Assembly (NCBI RefSeq): GCF_003846175.1
Contig: NZ_ML123050.1
Span: 780,409-844,408, forward strand
Direction of reading: 5' to 3'
DNA from: Streptomyces sp. ADI95-17
GTDB taxonomy: Bacteria > Actinomycetota > Actinomycetes > Streptomycetales > Streptomycetaceae
Length of the DNA stretch: 64,000 nucleotides
Shown: piece by piece, positions 44,344 through 53,462 of the stretch
How positions within the stretch are numbered: position 1 is the stretch's first letter
Layout: each line of letters begins with the position of its first letter
The notes under the pieces: generated by a model
What the model was told of the DNA's origin: nothing
Database searches by the model: none
What the model saw: the letters and a program-made list of their open reading frames with translations, nothing else
Made by a program: the position numbers and the translations under genes

Positions 44344-45978
44344 GTGTTCGCCGCCCCCACCCCCCGTACCCGCGAACTCGGGACCGATGTCCTGGTGGTC
44401 GGTGCCGGTCTCGGCGGTCTCGCCGCCGCGCTGACCGCCGCCCGGTTCGGACACCGCGTCGTGCTGACCGAGACGACCGACTGGCCCGGTGGCCTGTTCA
44501 CCGCGCAGGCCGTGCCGCTCGCCGACGGCCACCGCATCGAACTGGACCCCGTCTCCCCGGGCTATCGCGATCTGCGCGAGCGGATACGCGACTTCTACCG
44601 GCGCAACTACCCGCTGTGCCCCGAGCCGTTCGCCGATCCACTGCTCGACCCCGGCCTCAGTACCACCGGCCATCTCAGCCACGAGCCGCGCGCCGCACTC
44701 GCGGTCGTCCAGGAGCTGCTCACCCCGCACCTCGCCTCCGGCAGGCTCACCCTGCTGCTCGGCCACCGCCCGGTCGCCGCGCAGGCGGACGGGGACCGGG
44801 TGACCTCGGTGACCCTGGCGGCGGCGGACGGCGAGCCGGTGACGGTCAGCGCCCCGTACGTCGTCGACGCCACGGACCTGGGTGAGCTGCTCGGCCTCGC
44901 GGGCGTCGAGCACGTCACCGGCGCCGAGTCCCGCGAGGAGACCGGCGAGCCGCACGCGCCCGCCGTCGCCGATCCGCTGGACCAGCAGCCGGTCTCCTGG
45001 GTCTTCGCCCTGGACCACCGCCCCGGCGAGGACCACACGGTGGACCGCCCGGCCGGCTACGACCGGTGGTCCGAGGCCTTCTCCTGGGACACCGCTGAGC
45101 CGGGCGGCGGACCGGCCCGCTCCGTTCCGCTGTTCCTGCACGAGCCGGACGACGTCCCGCCCTGGGCCGCGCCGCCCAACGACCGCTGGCACCAGCTGCG
45201 GGCGCTGGCCCGGAGCCGGTATCTGCCCGGCACGTTCGACAGCGACATCACCCTGGTCGACTGGGAGCAGACCGCCTACAGCCGGCTCCCGCTGACCGGT
45301 ACCGACGACGCGGTACGGGTCCGGGCCGAGCAGGAGGCACGGGAGCAGGCCATGTCGTTCCTCCACTGGATGCAGACCCGCGCGCCCCGGCACGACGGCG
45401 GTCACGGCTACCCCGAGCTGCGGCTCAGGCCCGATGTCACGGGCACCGAGGACGGGTTCGCCAAGGCCGCGCACGTACGTGAATCCCGGCGCATCCGGGC
45501 CGAGTTCACCCTCCTTGAGCACCATCTGACAGCCGAGGCGCGGGCCGGGGCGCCGGGCGCCGAGACGTTCACGGACAGTGTGGGCACCCTGCGTTCCCGG
45601 ATCACCCTGCACCCCAAGGCGGGTGGCGGCCCCGGGCTGGACCTGGAGTGCCTGCCGTTCCAGCTGCCGCTGGGTGCACTGCTGCCGGAACGGGTGGAGA
45701 ATCTGCTCCCGGCCGGGCGGAACATCGGCGCCACCCATCTCAGCGCACCCGCGCTCGGCGGGCACGCGGGCCAGTGGAGCATCGGTGAGGCCGTCGGCGC
45801 ACTGGTCTCCTACTGCCTGGAGCACCGGCTGCCGCCGCGTGCGGTCCGCGCGGGCGAGCATCGGCTCGCCTCCTTCCAGGACCGGCTGAGCGGTTCGCTC
45901 GGTCTCGCCCTCGACTGGCCGGACCGGCTCCGCACCGGACCCGTGACCAGTGCCGGGGCGCTCTACGCCACGCTCTGA
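44344..45978 (+). CDS. FAD-dependent oxidoreductase (FAD_oxidored family)
   Basis: A 544-residue flavoprotein of the PF12831-type family. The dinucleotide-binding motif VLVVGAGLGGLAAALTAARFGHRVVLTE lies near the N-terminus; the usual family Cys after WPGG is absent (here DWPGGLFTAQAV). VVDATDLGELLGLAGVEHVTG and the C-terminal NLLPAGRNIGATHLSAPALGGHAGQWSIGEAVGALVSY are the characteristic FAD-contacting stretches. The GTG start follows GAGGAG. Homologues occur in sugar-degradation clusters of Bacteroidetes and actinobacteria; substrate unknown. A strong hairpin just after the stop probably ends the regulator-oxidoreductase transcript. Confidence 0.87.
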   Translation: MFAAPTPRTRELGTDVLVVGAGLGGLAAALTAARFGHRVVLTETTDWPGGLFTAQAVPLADGHRIELDPVSPGYRDLRERIRDFYRRNYPLCPEPFADPLLDPGLSTTGHLSHEPRAALAVVQELLTPHLASGRLTLLLGHRPVAAQADGDRVTSVTLAAADGEPVTVSAPYVVDATDLGELLGLAGVEHVTGAESREETGEPHAPAVADPLDQQPVSWVFALDHRPGEDHTVDRPAGYDRWSEAFSWDTAEPGGGPARSVPLFLHEPDDVPPWAAPPNDRWHQLRALARSRYLPGTFDSDITLVDWEQTAYSRLPLTGTDDAVRVRAEQEAREQAMSFLHWMQTRAPRHDGGHGYPELRLRPDVTGTEDGFAKAAHVRESRRIRAEFTLLEHHLTAEARAGAPGAETFTDSVGTLRSRITLHPKAGGGPGLDLECLPFQLPLGALLPERVENLLPAGRNIGATHLSAPALGGHAGQWSIGEAVGALVSYCLEHRLPPRAVRAGEHRLASFQDRLSGSLGLALDWPDRLRTGPVTSAGALYATL

Positions 45979-45985
45979 ACCCCAC

Positions 45986-46007
45986 TGCCCTTCCCTCGGG
46001 AAGGGCA
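45986..46007 (+). terminator. Hairpin after the FAD oxidoreductase gene
   Basis: TGCCCTTCCC and GGGAAGGGCA form perfect 10-base arms separated by two bases (effectively a nine- or eight-base stem with a larger loop). It lies eight bases after the stop codon and before the operator of the next gene, so it probably separates the two transcripts. There is no long T-run. Confidence 0.65.
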
Positions 46008-46022
46008 CGTTCCCGACCTGCT

Positions 46023-46036
46023 GGAAAACGCTTACC
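46023..46036. promoter_or_regulatory. LacI-type operator, site 3
   Basis: GGAAAACGCTTACC conforms to the shared operator pattern and lies 40 bases before the GTG of the Gfo/Idh/MocA gene, just after the preceding terminator. It marks the start of a separately regulated operon of oxidoreductase, deacetylase and alpha-mannosidase. No strong -35/-10 pair is apparent. Confidence 0.72.
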
Positions 46037-46075
46037 AATCCCGGCGGCTCACGCCCTCAGCCTGGACGGCCCTCT

Positions 46076-47185
46076 GTGACTGTGACTCCTTACCGTGTAC
46101 TGCTCGTCGGCGCGGGCAACATCGCCCGTGCCGTCCATATGCCGGCGTTCCTCGAACTTCCCTCGGACTTCGCGGTGGTGGGCGCCGTGGACGCCGATCC
46201 CGCGGCCGCCCGCTCCTTCGCCGCCGACTTCGCGCTCCCCCACCACTCCACCGATCTCGCCGCCTCGCTGAGCGAGGTCCGTCCCGATCTCGTCGTCATC
46301 GCCTCGCCGCCCGTCGCCCACCGGGAACAGGTCGTCGCCGCCCTCACCGCGGGAGCCTGGGTCTGGTGCGAGAAGCCGCCCGCACTGAGCCTGGCGGAGT
46401 ACGACGCCATGACCGCCGCCGAGGGCGAGAAGGGACCGTACGCCCCGATCGTCTTCCAGCACCGGTTCGGCTCGGGCGCCGAGCACGCCAGGGCGCTCAT
46501 CGCCTCCGGGGAGCTGGGGGCGCCGCTGGTCGCCCACTGCCAGACCACCTGGTACCGCGACGACGCCTACTACGCGGTCCCCTGGCGCGGGAAGTGGGCC
46601 ACCGAGGGCGCGGGCCCCGCAATGGGGCTCGGCATCCACCAGATCGACCTGCTGCTCGAACTGCTGGGTGACTGGGCGGAGATCCGGGCCATGGCGGGGA
46701 GGCTGGCCCGTGACGTCGAGACCGACGACGTCACCACCGCCACCGTGCGCTTCGCCTCGGGCGCACTGGCCACCGTGGTCAACAGCGCGCTCTCGCCCCG
46801 CCAGCTGAGCCATCTGCGGATCGATCTGCGGGACGCCACCATCGAGCTGAACCATCTGTACGGGTACGGCAACGGCGACTGGACCTACACCCCGGCTCCG
46901 GGCGTCGAACCCGGCCGGGCGGCCGGCTGGGCCTCCCCCGCCGAGGACGTCCCCAGCTCGCACGGCGCCCAGCTCCGGTCGCTCCTGGCCGACATGCGGG
47001 CGGGAAGGCGGCCCCGGGCGAGCGCCGGGGACGGCCGCCGCTCCCTGGAGCTGATCACCTCGATGTACAAGGCCGCGCTCACCGGCCGCCCGGTCCTGGC
47101 CGGTGAGATCGGACCGGGCGACCCGTTCTACACGGCGCTGCACGGCTCCGTCCCCGGCTGGGCCCCGCAGGGGTCCGGGCGATGA
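46076..47185 (+). CDS. Gfo/Idh/MocA-family oxidoreductase
   Basis: A 369-residue NAD(P)-dependent sugar oxidoreductase. The N-terminal Rossmann fold shows VLLVGAGNIARAVHMPAF; the family active-site loop is EKPPALSLAEYDAM (Lys of the EKP motif kept), and the C-terminal domain carries GAGPAMGLGIHQIDLLLELLG with the conserved His and Asp. Oxidation of a hydroxyl group on a sugar or sugar acid is likely. Two GTG codons, at 46076 and 46082, could start it. A LacI-type operator lies upstream. It overlaps the deacetylase gene by four bases (ATGA). Confidence 0.9.
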   Translation: MTVTPYRVLLVGAGNIARAVHMPAFLELPSDFAVVGAVDADPAAARSFAADFALPHHSTDLAASLSEVRPDLVVIASPPVAHREQVVAALTAGAWVWCEKPPALSLAEYDAMTAAEGEKGPYAPIVFQHRFGSGAEHARALIASGELGAPLVAHCQTTWYRDDAYYAVPWRGKWATEGAGPAMGLGIHQIDLLLELLGDWAEIRAMAGRLARDVETDDVTTATVRFASGALATVVNSALSPRQLSHLRIDLRDATIELNHLYGYGNGDWTYTPAPGVEPGRAAGWASPAEDVPSSHGAQLRSLLADMRAGRRPRASAGDGRRSLELITSMYKAALTGRPVLAGEIGPGDPFYTALHGSVPGWAPQGSGR

Positions 47186-47907
47186 CCGACCGCCCGGAAA
47201 GCGGCGTGGACCGTGCCCTGCTGCTCACCTTCGACGACCGGCACGTGCACGAGTGGGCCGCGGCCGCGCCGCTCTTCACGTCGTACGGCGCACGGGTCAC
47301 CTTCTTCATCTGCGAGCCCGACCGGCTGGACCGGGAGGAGGTGCGGCTGCTGCGCCGGCTCGCGGACGACGGCCACACCATCGGCTGCCACGGCCTGCGG
47401 CACGAGCGCGCCCCGGAGTTCGTCGCCGCGCACGGCGCGGGCGCCTATCTCGACCGGGAGGTGGTGCCCGCCCTCGACGCGCTGCGCCGCCTCGGCTTTC
47501 CGTCCCGCAGCTTCGCCTACCCGTGCAGTGCCCGCGACGAGGACACCGACCGGCTGCTGCTCACGCTCTTCGACCGGCTGCGCGGCGGGGTGCCGGCCGG
47601 CCGTCGCGCCGATCCCTGCCTCGCGGACGAACTCCACGTCCCGGCCGGTGATGTCCCCGCCCGGCGGGTCCTGCCGGGGTGCTCGGTGGACTCCGGGCGC
47701 GGGAGCGTCGCGTACGGGGACGATCTCGGCGGTGTCGAGGCGGCACTGCGCCGCAGCGCCGAGCACGGCGGCGTGACCACGCTCTACGCCCACTGCGTCG
47801 CCGACGCCCACGAGGCCAACCATGTGACCCCGGCCCGGCTGGAGAAGCTCCTGGCCACGGCCGACGGGATGGCACTGCCCTGCGTGGGCTTCGACGACCT
47901 CCCGTGA
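47182..47907 (+). CDS. Polysaccharide deacetylase-family (NodB-like) protein
   Basis: A 241-residue cytoplasmic member of carbohydrate esterase family 4. LLLTFDDRHVHEWAAAAPLF contains the catalytic TFDD metal motif, VTFFIC is the first strand signature, and GHTIGCHGLRHERAPEF supplies the HxxxH ligands. RSFAYPCSARDEDTDRL fits motif 3. It has no signal peptide, so it probably acts on imported oligosaccharides, removing N- or O-acetyl groups before the mannosidase. It lies between, and overlaps or adjoins, the Gfo/Idh/MocA and GH38 genes in one operon. Confidence 0.88.
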   Translation: MTDRPESGVDRALLLTFDDRHVHEWAAAAPLFTSYGARVTFFICEPDRLDREEVRLLRRLADDGHTIGCHGLRHERAPEFVAAHGAGAYLDREVVPALDALRRLGFPSRSFAYPCSARDEDTDRLLLTLFDRLRGGVPAGRRADPCLADELHVPAGDVPARRVLPGCSVDSGRGSVAYGDDLGGVEAALRRSAEHGGVTTLYAHCVADAHEANHVTPARLEKLLATADGMALPCVGFDDLP

Positions 47908-47953
47908 ACCACTTCCGCGTCGCACACATTTCATCCAGAGGGGCCCTTCACTC

Positions 47954-50900
47954 ATGCATGACGACCGCACACTGACCGAGGAACGGCTCGACCGCGCCCT
48001 GCGCGAGCGCATCCGCCCCGCCGTCCACCCCCGCACCACGCCCCTGGAGTTCGAGGTCTGGCACGCCCCCGGCGAACCGGTGCCGTTCATCGAGGCGGTG
48101 GCCGCCCCGTACAAGCCGGGCGCACTCGGCGACGACTGGGGGCCGGCCTGGGGCACCAGCTGGTTCCGGGTGACCGGCCGGGTTCCGCAGGGCTGGGCCG
48201 GTGAGACCGTCGAGGCGGTGATCGACCTCGGCTTCGCCAAGGACCGGCCCGGCTTCTCCGCGGAGGCGCTGGCCCACCGGCCGGACGGCGGCGTGGTCAA
48301 GGCGCTCAACCCGCGCAACACCTGGCTGCGGGTCGGTGAACCGGTCGCGGGCGGCGAGGAGTTCACGTACTACCTGGAGGCCGCCGCCAATCCGGAGATC
48401 CTGGACGGGGTCAGCCCGCTGGGCGACCGGAAGACCGCGGGCAGCGAGCCGCTGTACCGCGTCGAGCGGATGGATCTCGCGGTCTTCGACCGGCAGGTGT
48501 GGGAGCTGGTCCAGGACCTGGAGGTGCTCGACCAGCTGATGCGGCAGCTGCCGCTCGGCTCCGCGCGCCGCTGGGAGATCCTGCGCGCCGTGGAACGCTG
48601 CCTGGACGCCCTGGACCTGGACGCCGTGGGGGCGAGCGCGACCGCCGCCCGGGAGCGGCTGCGCGACGTGCTCGACTCGCCCGCGAACGCCTCCGCGCAC
48701 CGGCTGTCCGCTGTGGGCCACGCGCACATCGACTCGGCCTGGCTGTGGCCGCTGCGCGAGACGGTGCGCAAGGTGGCCCGCACCACCTCCAACGTGGTGG
48801 CGCTGATGGACGACCGGCCGGAGTTCGTCTTCGCGATGTCGCAGGCCCAGCAGCTGGACTGGCTGCGGGAGCACCAGCCCGCGCTGTACGCCCGGGTGAA
48901 GGAGAAGGCCGCCGCCGGCCAGTTCGTGCCGGTGGGCGGGATGTGGGTGGAGTCGGACACCAACATGCCCGGGTCGGAGGCGCTGGCCCGGCAGTTCGTC
49001 TACGGCAAGCGGTTCTTCCTGGAGGAGTTCGGGGTCGAGACCGAGGAGGTGTGGCTGCCCGACTCGTTCGGCTACTCGGCGGCGCTGCCGCAGCTGGTGA
49101 AGCTCTCCGGCTCGCGCTGGTTCCTCACCCAGAAGATCTCCTGGAACACGACGAACCCGTTCCCGCACCACTCGTTCCTGTGGGAGGGGCTGGACGGCAC
49201 CCGGGTGTTCACCCACTTCCCGCCGGTGGACACCTATGTGGCCGAGCTGTCCGGCGAGGAGCTCGCGCACGCCGAGGCGAACTTCCGGGACAAGGGCCAC
49301 GCCACCCGTTCGCTGGTGCCGTTCGGCTGGGGCGACGGCGGTGGCGGCCCCACCCGCGAGATGCTGGCACGCGCCGAGCGGCTCGCGGACCTGGAGGGCT
49401 CCCCCCGGGTGACGATCGAGGCGCCCTCGGAATTCTTCGCGGCCGCCGAGGCGGAGTACGAGCGGCCGCCGGTGTGGCTGGGCGAGCTGTATCTGGAGCT
49501 GCACCGCGGTACGTACACCTCGCAGGCGCGGACCAAGCAGGGCAACCGGCGCAGCGAGCATCTGCTGCGGGAGGCCGAGCTGTGGGCGGCGACCGCCGCG
49601 GTGCGGGCCGGATTCCCGTATCCGCAGGAGGAGTTGGACCGGATCTGGAAGAGCGTGCTGCTGCACCAGTTCCACGACATCCTGCCGGGTTCGTCGATCG
49701 CCTGGGTGCACCGTGAGGCCGAGGCGACGTACGCCCGGATCGCCGAGGAGCTCGAAGCGGTGATCGGAGCGGCGCAGCGGGCGCTGGCCGGCGCCTCGGA
49801 GGGCGGCGGCACGGTGGTGTTCAACTCCGCTCCGCACGGCCGCGCGGGCGTGGTGGCGGGGGGCGCGGCGCTCGCGCCGCAGCAGCCGGAACAGCCGGTG
49901 GAGGTCGAGGAGTACGACGGCGGCTTCCGGCTGGACAACGGGGTCCTGCGGGTGACCGTGGACGCGCGGGGGCTGGTGGTCTCCGTCGTCGACCTGGTGG
50001 CCGGGCGCGAGACCGTCGCGCCGGGGGGCGCGGCGAATCTGCTCCAGGTCCACCCGGATCTGCCCAACCGCTGGGACGCGTGGGACGTCGATGCCTTCTA
50101 CCGCAACACGGTGACCGATCTGACCGAGGCGGACGTGGTGCGCCGCAGCGGTGACGGCGTGGAGGTGGTGCGCAGCTTCGGTTCGTCCCGGGTCACCCAG
50201 TTGCTGACGCTGCGGCCCGGTGCCCGGCGCCTGGACGTCGACACCGAGGTCGACTGGCACGAGCAGGAGAAGTTCCTCAAGGCGGCGTTCCCGATCGATG
50301 TGCGCGCCGATCACTCCACCGCGGAGACCCAGTTCGGGCACGTGCAGCGGCCGACGCACACCAACACCAGCTGGGAGGCGGCCAAGTTCGAGATCTGCGC
50401 CCACCGTTTCCTGCACGTCGGCGAGCCGGGCTGGGGGGCGGCGCTGATCAACGACTCGACGTACGGGCACGATGTGACCCGTACGGTCCGCGAGGACGGT
50501 TCGACCACGACCACGGTGCGGCTCTCGCTGCTGCGGGCGCCCCGCTATCCCGACCCGGCGACCGATCAGGGGGTGCACCGGCTGCGGTACGCGCTGCTGC
50601 CGGGCGCGACGATCGGTGACGCGGTCCGTGAGGGCTGGTCCTTCAGCCTGCCCGAGCGCCGGGTACCGGGGAGCGCCGAGGTGGCCCCGCTGGTCTCGGT
50701 CGACGATGACGCGGTGGTCGTGACGGCGGTGAAGCTCGCCGACGACGGCAGTGGGGACGTGGTGGTCCGGCTGCACGAGGCGCACGGCGGGCGGGTGTCG
50801 GCGCGGCTGACGGCGGGCTTCGCGCTGGCCGGGGCGAGCGTGACGGACCTGCTGGAGCGTCCGCTCGCCGACGAGCGGGCCGAGGTGGACGGCGATGCGG

Positions 50901-50959
50901 TCCTGCTGGGGCTGCGGCCCTTCCAGATCGTGACGCTGAGGCTCACACCGAACGACTAG
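47954..50959 (+). CDS. Alpha-mannosidase, glycoside hydrolase family 38
   Basis: A 1001-residue zinc-dependent retaining alpha-mannosidase of the bacterial/class II-type. The metal site is in AVGHAHIDSAWLWPLRETV, the nucleophile Asp in EVWLPDSFGYSAALPQLVKL, and another metal ligand in LLHQFHDILPGSSIAW. The catalytic domain (about 250-540) is followed by the helical mid-domain and a large beta-domain to the C-terminus (HEAHGGRVSARLTAGFALAG). No signal peptide is seen, so it is probably intracellular and hydrolyses imported mannosides. Length is normal for the family. The ATG start lies 46 bases after the deacetylase stop, with AGAGGGG before it. Confidence 0.95.
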   Translation: MHDDRTLTEERLDRALRERIRPAVHPRTTPLEFEVWHAPGEPVPFIEAVAAPYKPGALGDDWGPAWGTSWFRVTGRVPQGWAGETVEAVIDLGFAKDRPGFSAEALAHRPDGGVVKALNPRNTWLRVGEPVAGGEEFTYYLEAAANPEILDGVSPLGDRKTAGSEPLYRVERMDLAVFDRQVWELVQDLEVLDQLMRQLPLGSARRWEILRAVERCLDALDLDAVGASATAARERLRDVLDSPANASAHRLSAVGHAHIDSAWLWPLRETVRKVARTTSNVVALMDDRPEFVFAMSQAQQLDWLREHQPALYARVKEKAAAGQFVPVGGMWVESDTNMPGSEALARQFVYGKRFFLEEFGVETEEVWLPDSFGYSAALPQLVKLSGSRWFLTQKISWNTTNPFPHHSFLWEGLDGTRVFTHFPPVDTYVAELSGEELAHAEANFRDKGHATRSLVPFGWGDGGGGPTREMLARAERLADLEGSPRVTIEAPSEFFAAAEAEYERPPVWLGELYLELHRGTYTSQARTKQGNRRSEHLLREAELWAATAAVRAGFPYPQEELDRIWKSVLLHQFHDILPGSSIAWVHREAEATYARIAEELEAVIGAAQRALAGASEGGGTVVFNSAPHGRAGVVAGGAALAPQQPEQPVEVEEYDGGFRLDNGVLRVTVDARGLVVSVVDLVAGRETVAPGGAANLLQVHPDLPNRWDAWDVDAFYRNTVTDLTEADVVRRSGDGVEVVRSFGSSRVTQLLTLRPGARRLDVDTEVDWHEQEKFLKAAFPIDVRADHSTAETQFGHVQRPTHTNTSWEAAKFEICAHRFLHVGEPGWGAALINDSTYGHDVTRTVREDGSTTTTVRLSLLRAPRYPDPATDQGVHRLRYALLPGATIGDAVREGWSFSLPERRVPGSAEVAPLVSVDDDAVVVTAVKLADDGSGDVVVRLHEAHGGRVSARLTAGFALAGASVTDLLERPLADERAEVDGDAVLLGLRPFQIVTLRLTPND

Positions 50960-51053
50960 GGTCTTTCGTTTGGATCAGCCCGGCATGATCCGGACGAGAG
51001 GCCCCAGATGTGAGGCGTACGGGGTGGGTGCGCACCGCCGCGAACCCGCCCCG

Positions 51054-51065
51054 TACTCTTTTTCC
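51054..51065 (+). promoter_or_regulatory. -10 element for a likely leaderless kinase transcript
   Basis: TACTCT (51054-51059) is followed by six bases and the ATG at 51066, matching the spacing of the leaderless candidates at 10519 and 41889. No ribosome site is visible before this ATG. An alternative GTG at 51084 does follow GGGGGG. Confidence 0.45.
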
Positions 51066-52823
51066 ATGAACGCTGGGGGGCCTGTGCGCCGTGTGATCGA
51101 CGACCGTTTCGAGCTGGTGAACCGGCTCGGCAGTGGCGGGATGGGCATGGTGTGGCGGGCCCACGATTTGGCGCTGCACCGCGATGTGGCGCTCAAGGAG
51201 GTCCGGCCTCCGGACCCGGCGCTCAGCGAGAACGATCCGGAGTCGGCCAGGCTGCTGCGTGAGCGGGTGCTGCGCGAGGCCCGAGCGCTGGCCCGGCTCG
51301 ACCACCCGGGCGTCGTCACGGTCCACCACATCGTGGACGGCGGTGACGGAACGTACCCGTGGATCGTGATGGAGCTGGTGCCCGGTGCCTCGCTCGCGGA
51401 GCGGCTGGCCGAGGGGACGCTCTCCCCGGTCGAGGCCGCGGAGCTGGGCCGGGGGGTGCTGTCCGCGCTGCGGGCCGCCCATGCCGCCGGAATCCTGCAC
51501 CGCGACGTCAAGCCCGCCAATGTGCTGCTGCGGGCCGACGGGAGCCCGGTGCTCACCGACTTCGGCATCGCGGCGATCCGCGAGTCCACCAGTCTGACGG
51601 CGACCGGTTCCATCATCGGCTCCCCCGACTACATGGCCCCCGAGCGCATCCGCGGCGAGGAGGGCGATCCCTCGTCGGACCTGTGGTCGCTCGGCATGAT
51701 GATGTACGTCGCCGTGGAGGGCCGGCATCCGCTGCGCAAGGCCACCACGCTGGCGACGCTGGCGGCCGTGCTGGACGAGGAGATCCCGCCGCCCCTGCAG
51801 GCCGGTCCGCTGACTCCGGTGCTGAACGCGCTGCTGACCCGGGACACGTCCGTCCGGCCCGGTACCGAGGAACTGGACCGGATGCTGGCGGCGGTCGTCG
51901 CGCCGGTGGGCGAGCCGGCCGGGGCCGCGCGGCCGCGCCCCGCGGCTCCGCAGGACGCCGTACCGCCCGGTCCGCAGGCGCCCACCCGGCAGGACGCGGT
52001 GCCGCCCGGCTTCGGTGGGCCCGGCCCGACCACGGTGCTGCCCACCGCCCCGGTCCGGCGACCGGCGCCCGCGGGCGGAACGGGCACCACTCCCCCGCGT
52101 CCGGCGCCCGCGACGCTGGGGAGCCAGGAGATCCGTCGCCGGCTCCGACGGGGCCGTGCCTTCACGGTCACCACCGCTCTCGTGGGGACCGCCCTGACCG
52201 GGGCGCTGGTGTGGTCGCTGCTGCCCGACGCGGACACGGAGGCTTCAGGCACGAAGCCTCCCGGCACCGTGTCGGGCACTCCCGACACCTCGTCGTCCAC
52301 CTCGGGCCGGCCCTCCGGCGGCGCGTCGCCCGACGGGGCCGACCGGGCGCAGGGCTCGTCGCGGGTGGACCGGAAGAACCTGCTGACACCCGCCGGGGCA
52401 CGGTCCGTCGTCGCGGCGCTCAAGCCGGTGATGGGCACCACCGAGGTCACGTCGTTCACACTGTTCGACGTACACGCGAGCATCGAGGCCCCGGTCGCCA
52501 AGAACAAGGCCCTGTACGACGTCTACACCTACCGGGACGGCAAGGCCGCCCGTGAACGCGCGGGCGGCACGCTCCCCTCGGACGCCAGGTCCGTGGACCT
52601 GGAGAAGGTCGACTGGGACGCCCTGCCGGGGCTGATACGCCGGGCGGACAAGGAGCTCGGTGTCTCCGAGCCCACCACCCACTACGTGGACATCGACCCG
52701 GCATCCCCGTTCGACGACTTCCGGCCGACCCTCAGCGTCTATGTCTCGGACGAGTACGGCGGCGCCTATCTGCGGGCCGACATCAACGGCAAGGTGCTCA
52801 AGAAGTATCCGCGCAACGGCTGA
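51066..52823 (+). CDS. Hanks-type serine/threonine protein kinase with extracellular domain
   Basis: A 585-residue PASTA-less transmembrane kinase. The N-terminal kinase domain (about 10-270) holds LGSGGMGMVWRAH, VALKEV with the ATP-binding Lys, HRDVKPANVLL, LTDFGIAAI and SPDYMAPERIRG. A Pro/Ala-rich juxtamembrane stretch (about 275-360) leads to one membrane helix near 365-388 (FTVTTALVGTALTGALVW), then a Ser/Gly-rich linker and an external domain of about 150 residues (LTPAGARSVVAALKPVMG ... VKKYPRNG) that I do not recognise. It may sense an external signal. It shows no operon link with the catabolic genes and converges on the next membrane-protein gene. Confidence 0.92.
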   Translation: MNAGGPVRRVIDDRFELVNRLGSGGMGMVWRAHDLALHRDVALKEVRPPDPALSENDPESARLLRERVLREARALARLDHPGVVTVHHIVDGGDGTYPWIVMELVPGASLAERLAEGTLSPVEAAELGRGVLSALRAAHAAGILHRDVKPANVLLRADGSPVLTDFGIAAIRESTSLTATGSIIGSPDYMAPERIRGEEGDPSSDLWSLGMMMYVAVEGRHPLRKATTLATLAAVLDEEIPPPLQAGPLTPVLNALLTRDTSVRPGTEELDRMLAAVVAPVGEPAGAARPRPAAPQDAVPPGPQAPTRQDAVPPGFGGPGPTTVLPTAPVRRPAPAGGTGTTPPRPAPATLGSQEIRRRLRRGRAFTVTTALVGTALTGALVWSLLPDADTEASGTKPPGTVSGTPDTSSSTSGRPSGGASPDGADRAQGSSRVDRKNLLTPAGARSVVAALKPVMGTTEVTSFTLFDVHASIEAPVAKNKALYDVYTYRDGKAARERAGGTLPSDARSVDLEKVDWDALPGLIRRADKELGVSEPTTHYVDIDPASPFDDFRPTLSVYVSDEYGGAYLRADINGKVLKKYPRNG

Positions 52824-52835
52824 ACGCGGCGCGGG

Positions 52836-53462
52836 TCAGCCGAGCACCCGGACCAGCACCAGCAGCACGGCCGCGAGGCCCACGCCCGTCAGCAGCGTCC
52901 AGAGACCGGTCGGGATCCCGCTGGACGGCTCCTTGACCACGGCCGGCGGGGCGGCGGCGTTCGCCCGGGCCACCCATTCGCGCGGCGGGTGGTCGGCGAC
53001 GACGACCCGCCAGGGCTGCTCGGGGTCGTACTCGACGACGGCCCTGGACTTGCGCAGCAGCCCCTGGAGATCGAGGGGGTGGCAGACCCGCATCCGGTAC
53101 GCGGGGAGCCCTTCGGGCATCACGGTCAGGTCGAAGGCGAACACGGAGTTCACCGACCGCCCGTCGCGGACCGGCCGGCCGGTCCTCTTGTCGACGGTCC
53201 TCACTCCGTTGACCACGGCGGGTGCGAAGGCACGCGGGCCGCCGGAGCGCGGCCGCATCGCCGAGCCCGTCCCCGTCGGATCGCCCATGTCGCCGAGGAT
53301 CGTCAGGATCAGGGCCGTCACCGGGACGCCGGTCAGCAGCAGCCAGCGGGGGCCGTCCAGGGCACCGTGGACCAGTGCGGCGACGGAGAGTCCGATCAGG
53401 AGGACGGCCACCAGCCTGAGCGAGGAGAAGAGCATACGCAGGGACGACATGGATCGGTTCAT
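52836..53462 (-). CDS. Hypothetical membrane protein (two-helix N-terminus, C-terminal helix)
   Basis: A 208-residue protein with hydrophobic helices near residues 14-34 (LRLVAVLLIGLSVAALVHGAL) and 37-57 (GPRWLLLTGVPVTALILTIL), a soluble beta-rich middle (about 80-160, including FAFDLTVMPEGLPAYRMRVCHPLDL) and a final helix (GLWTLLTGVGLAAVLLVLV). I recognise no named domain. The middle part resembles the DUF3592-like regions found in many actinomycete membrane proteins, with pattern AVVEYDPEQPWRVVV. Its ATG overlaps the stop of the upstream membrane-protein gene, so the two form an operon. Confidence 0.78.
   Translation of the reverse strand: MNRSMSSLRMLFSSLRLVAVLLIGLSVAALVHGALDGPRWLLLTGVPVTALILTILGDMGDPTGTGSAMRPRSGGPRAFAPAVVNGVRTVDKRTGRPVRDGRSVNSVFAFDLTVMPEGLPAYRMRVCHPLDLQGLLRKSRAVVEYDPEQPWRVVVADHPPREWVARANAAAPPAVVKEPSSGIPTGLWTLLTGVGLAAVLLVLVRVLG

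Noticed and set aside
47948..50785. 945-codon minus-strand frame opposite the GH38 gene
   Set aside because: Antisense of a well-conserved alpha-mannosidase; no signature of its own.
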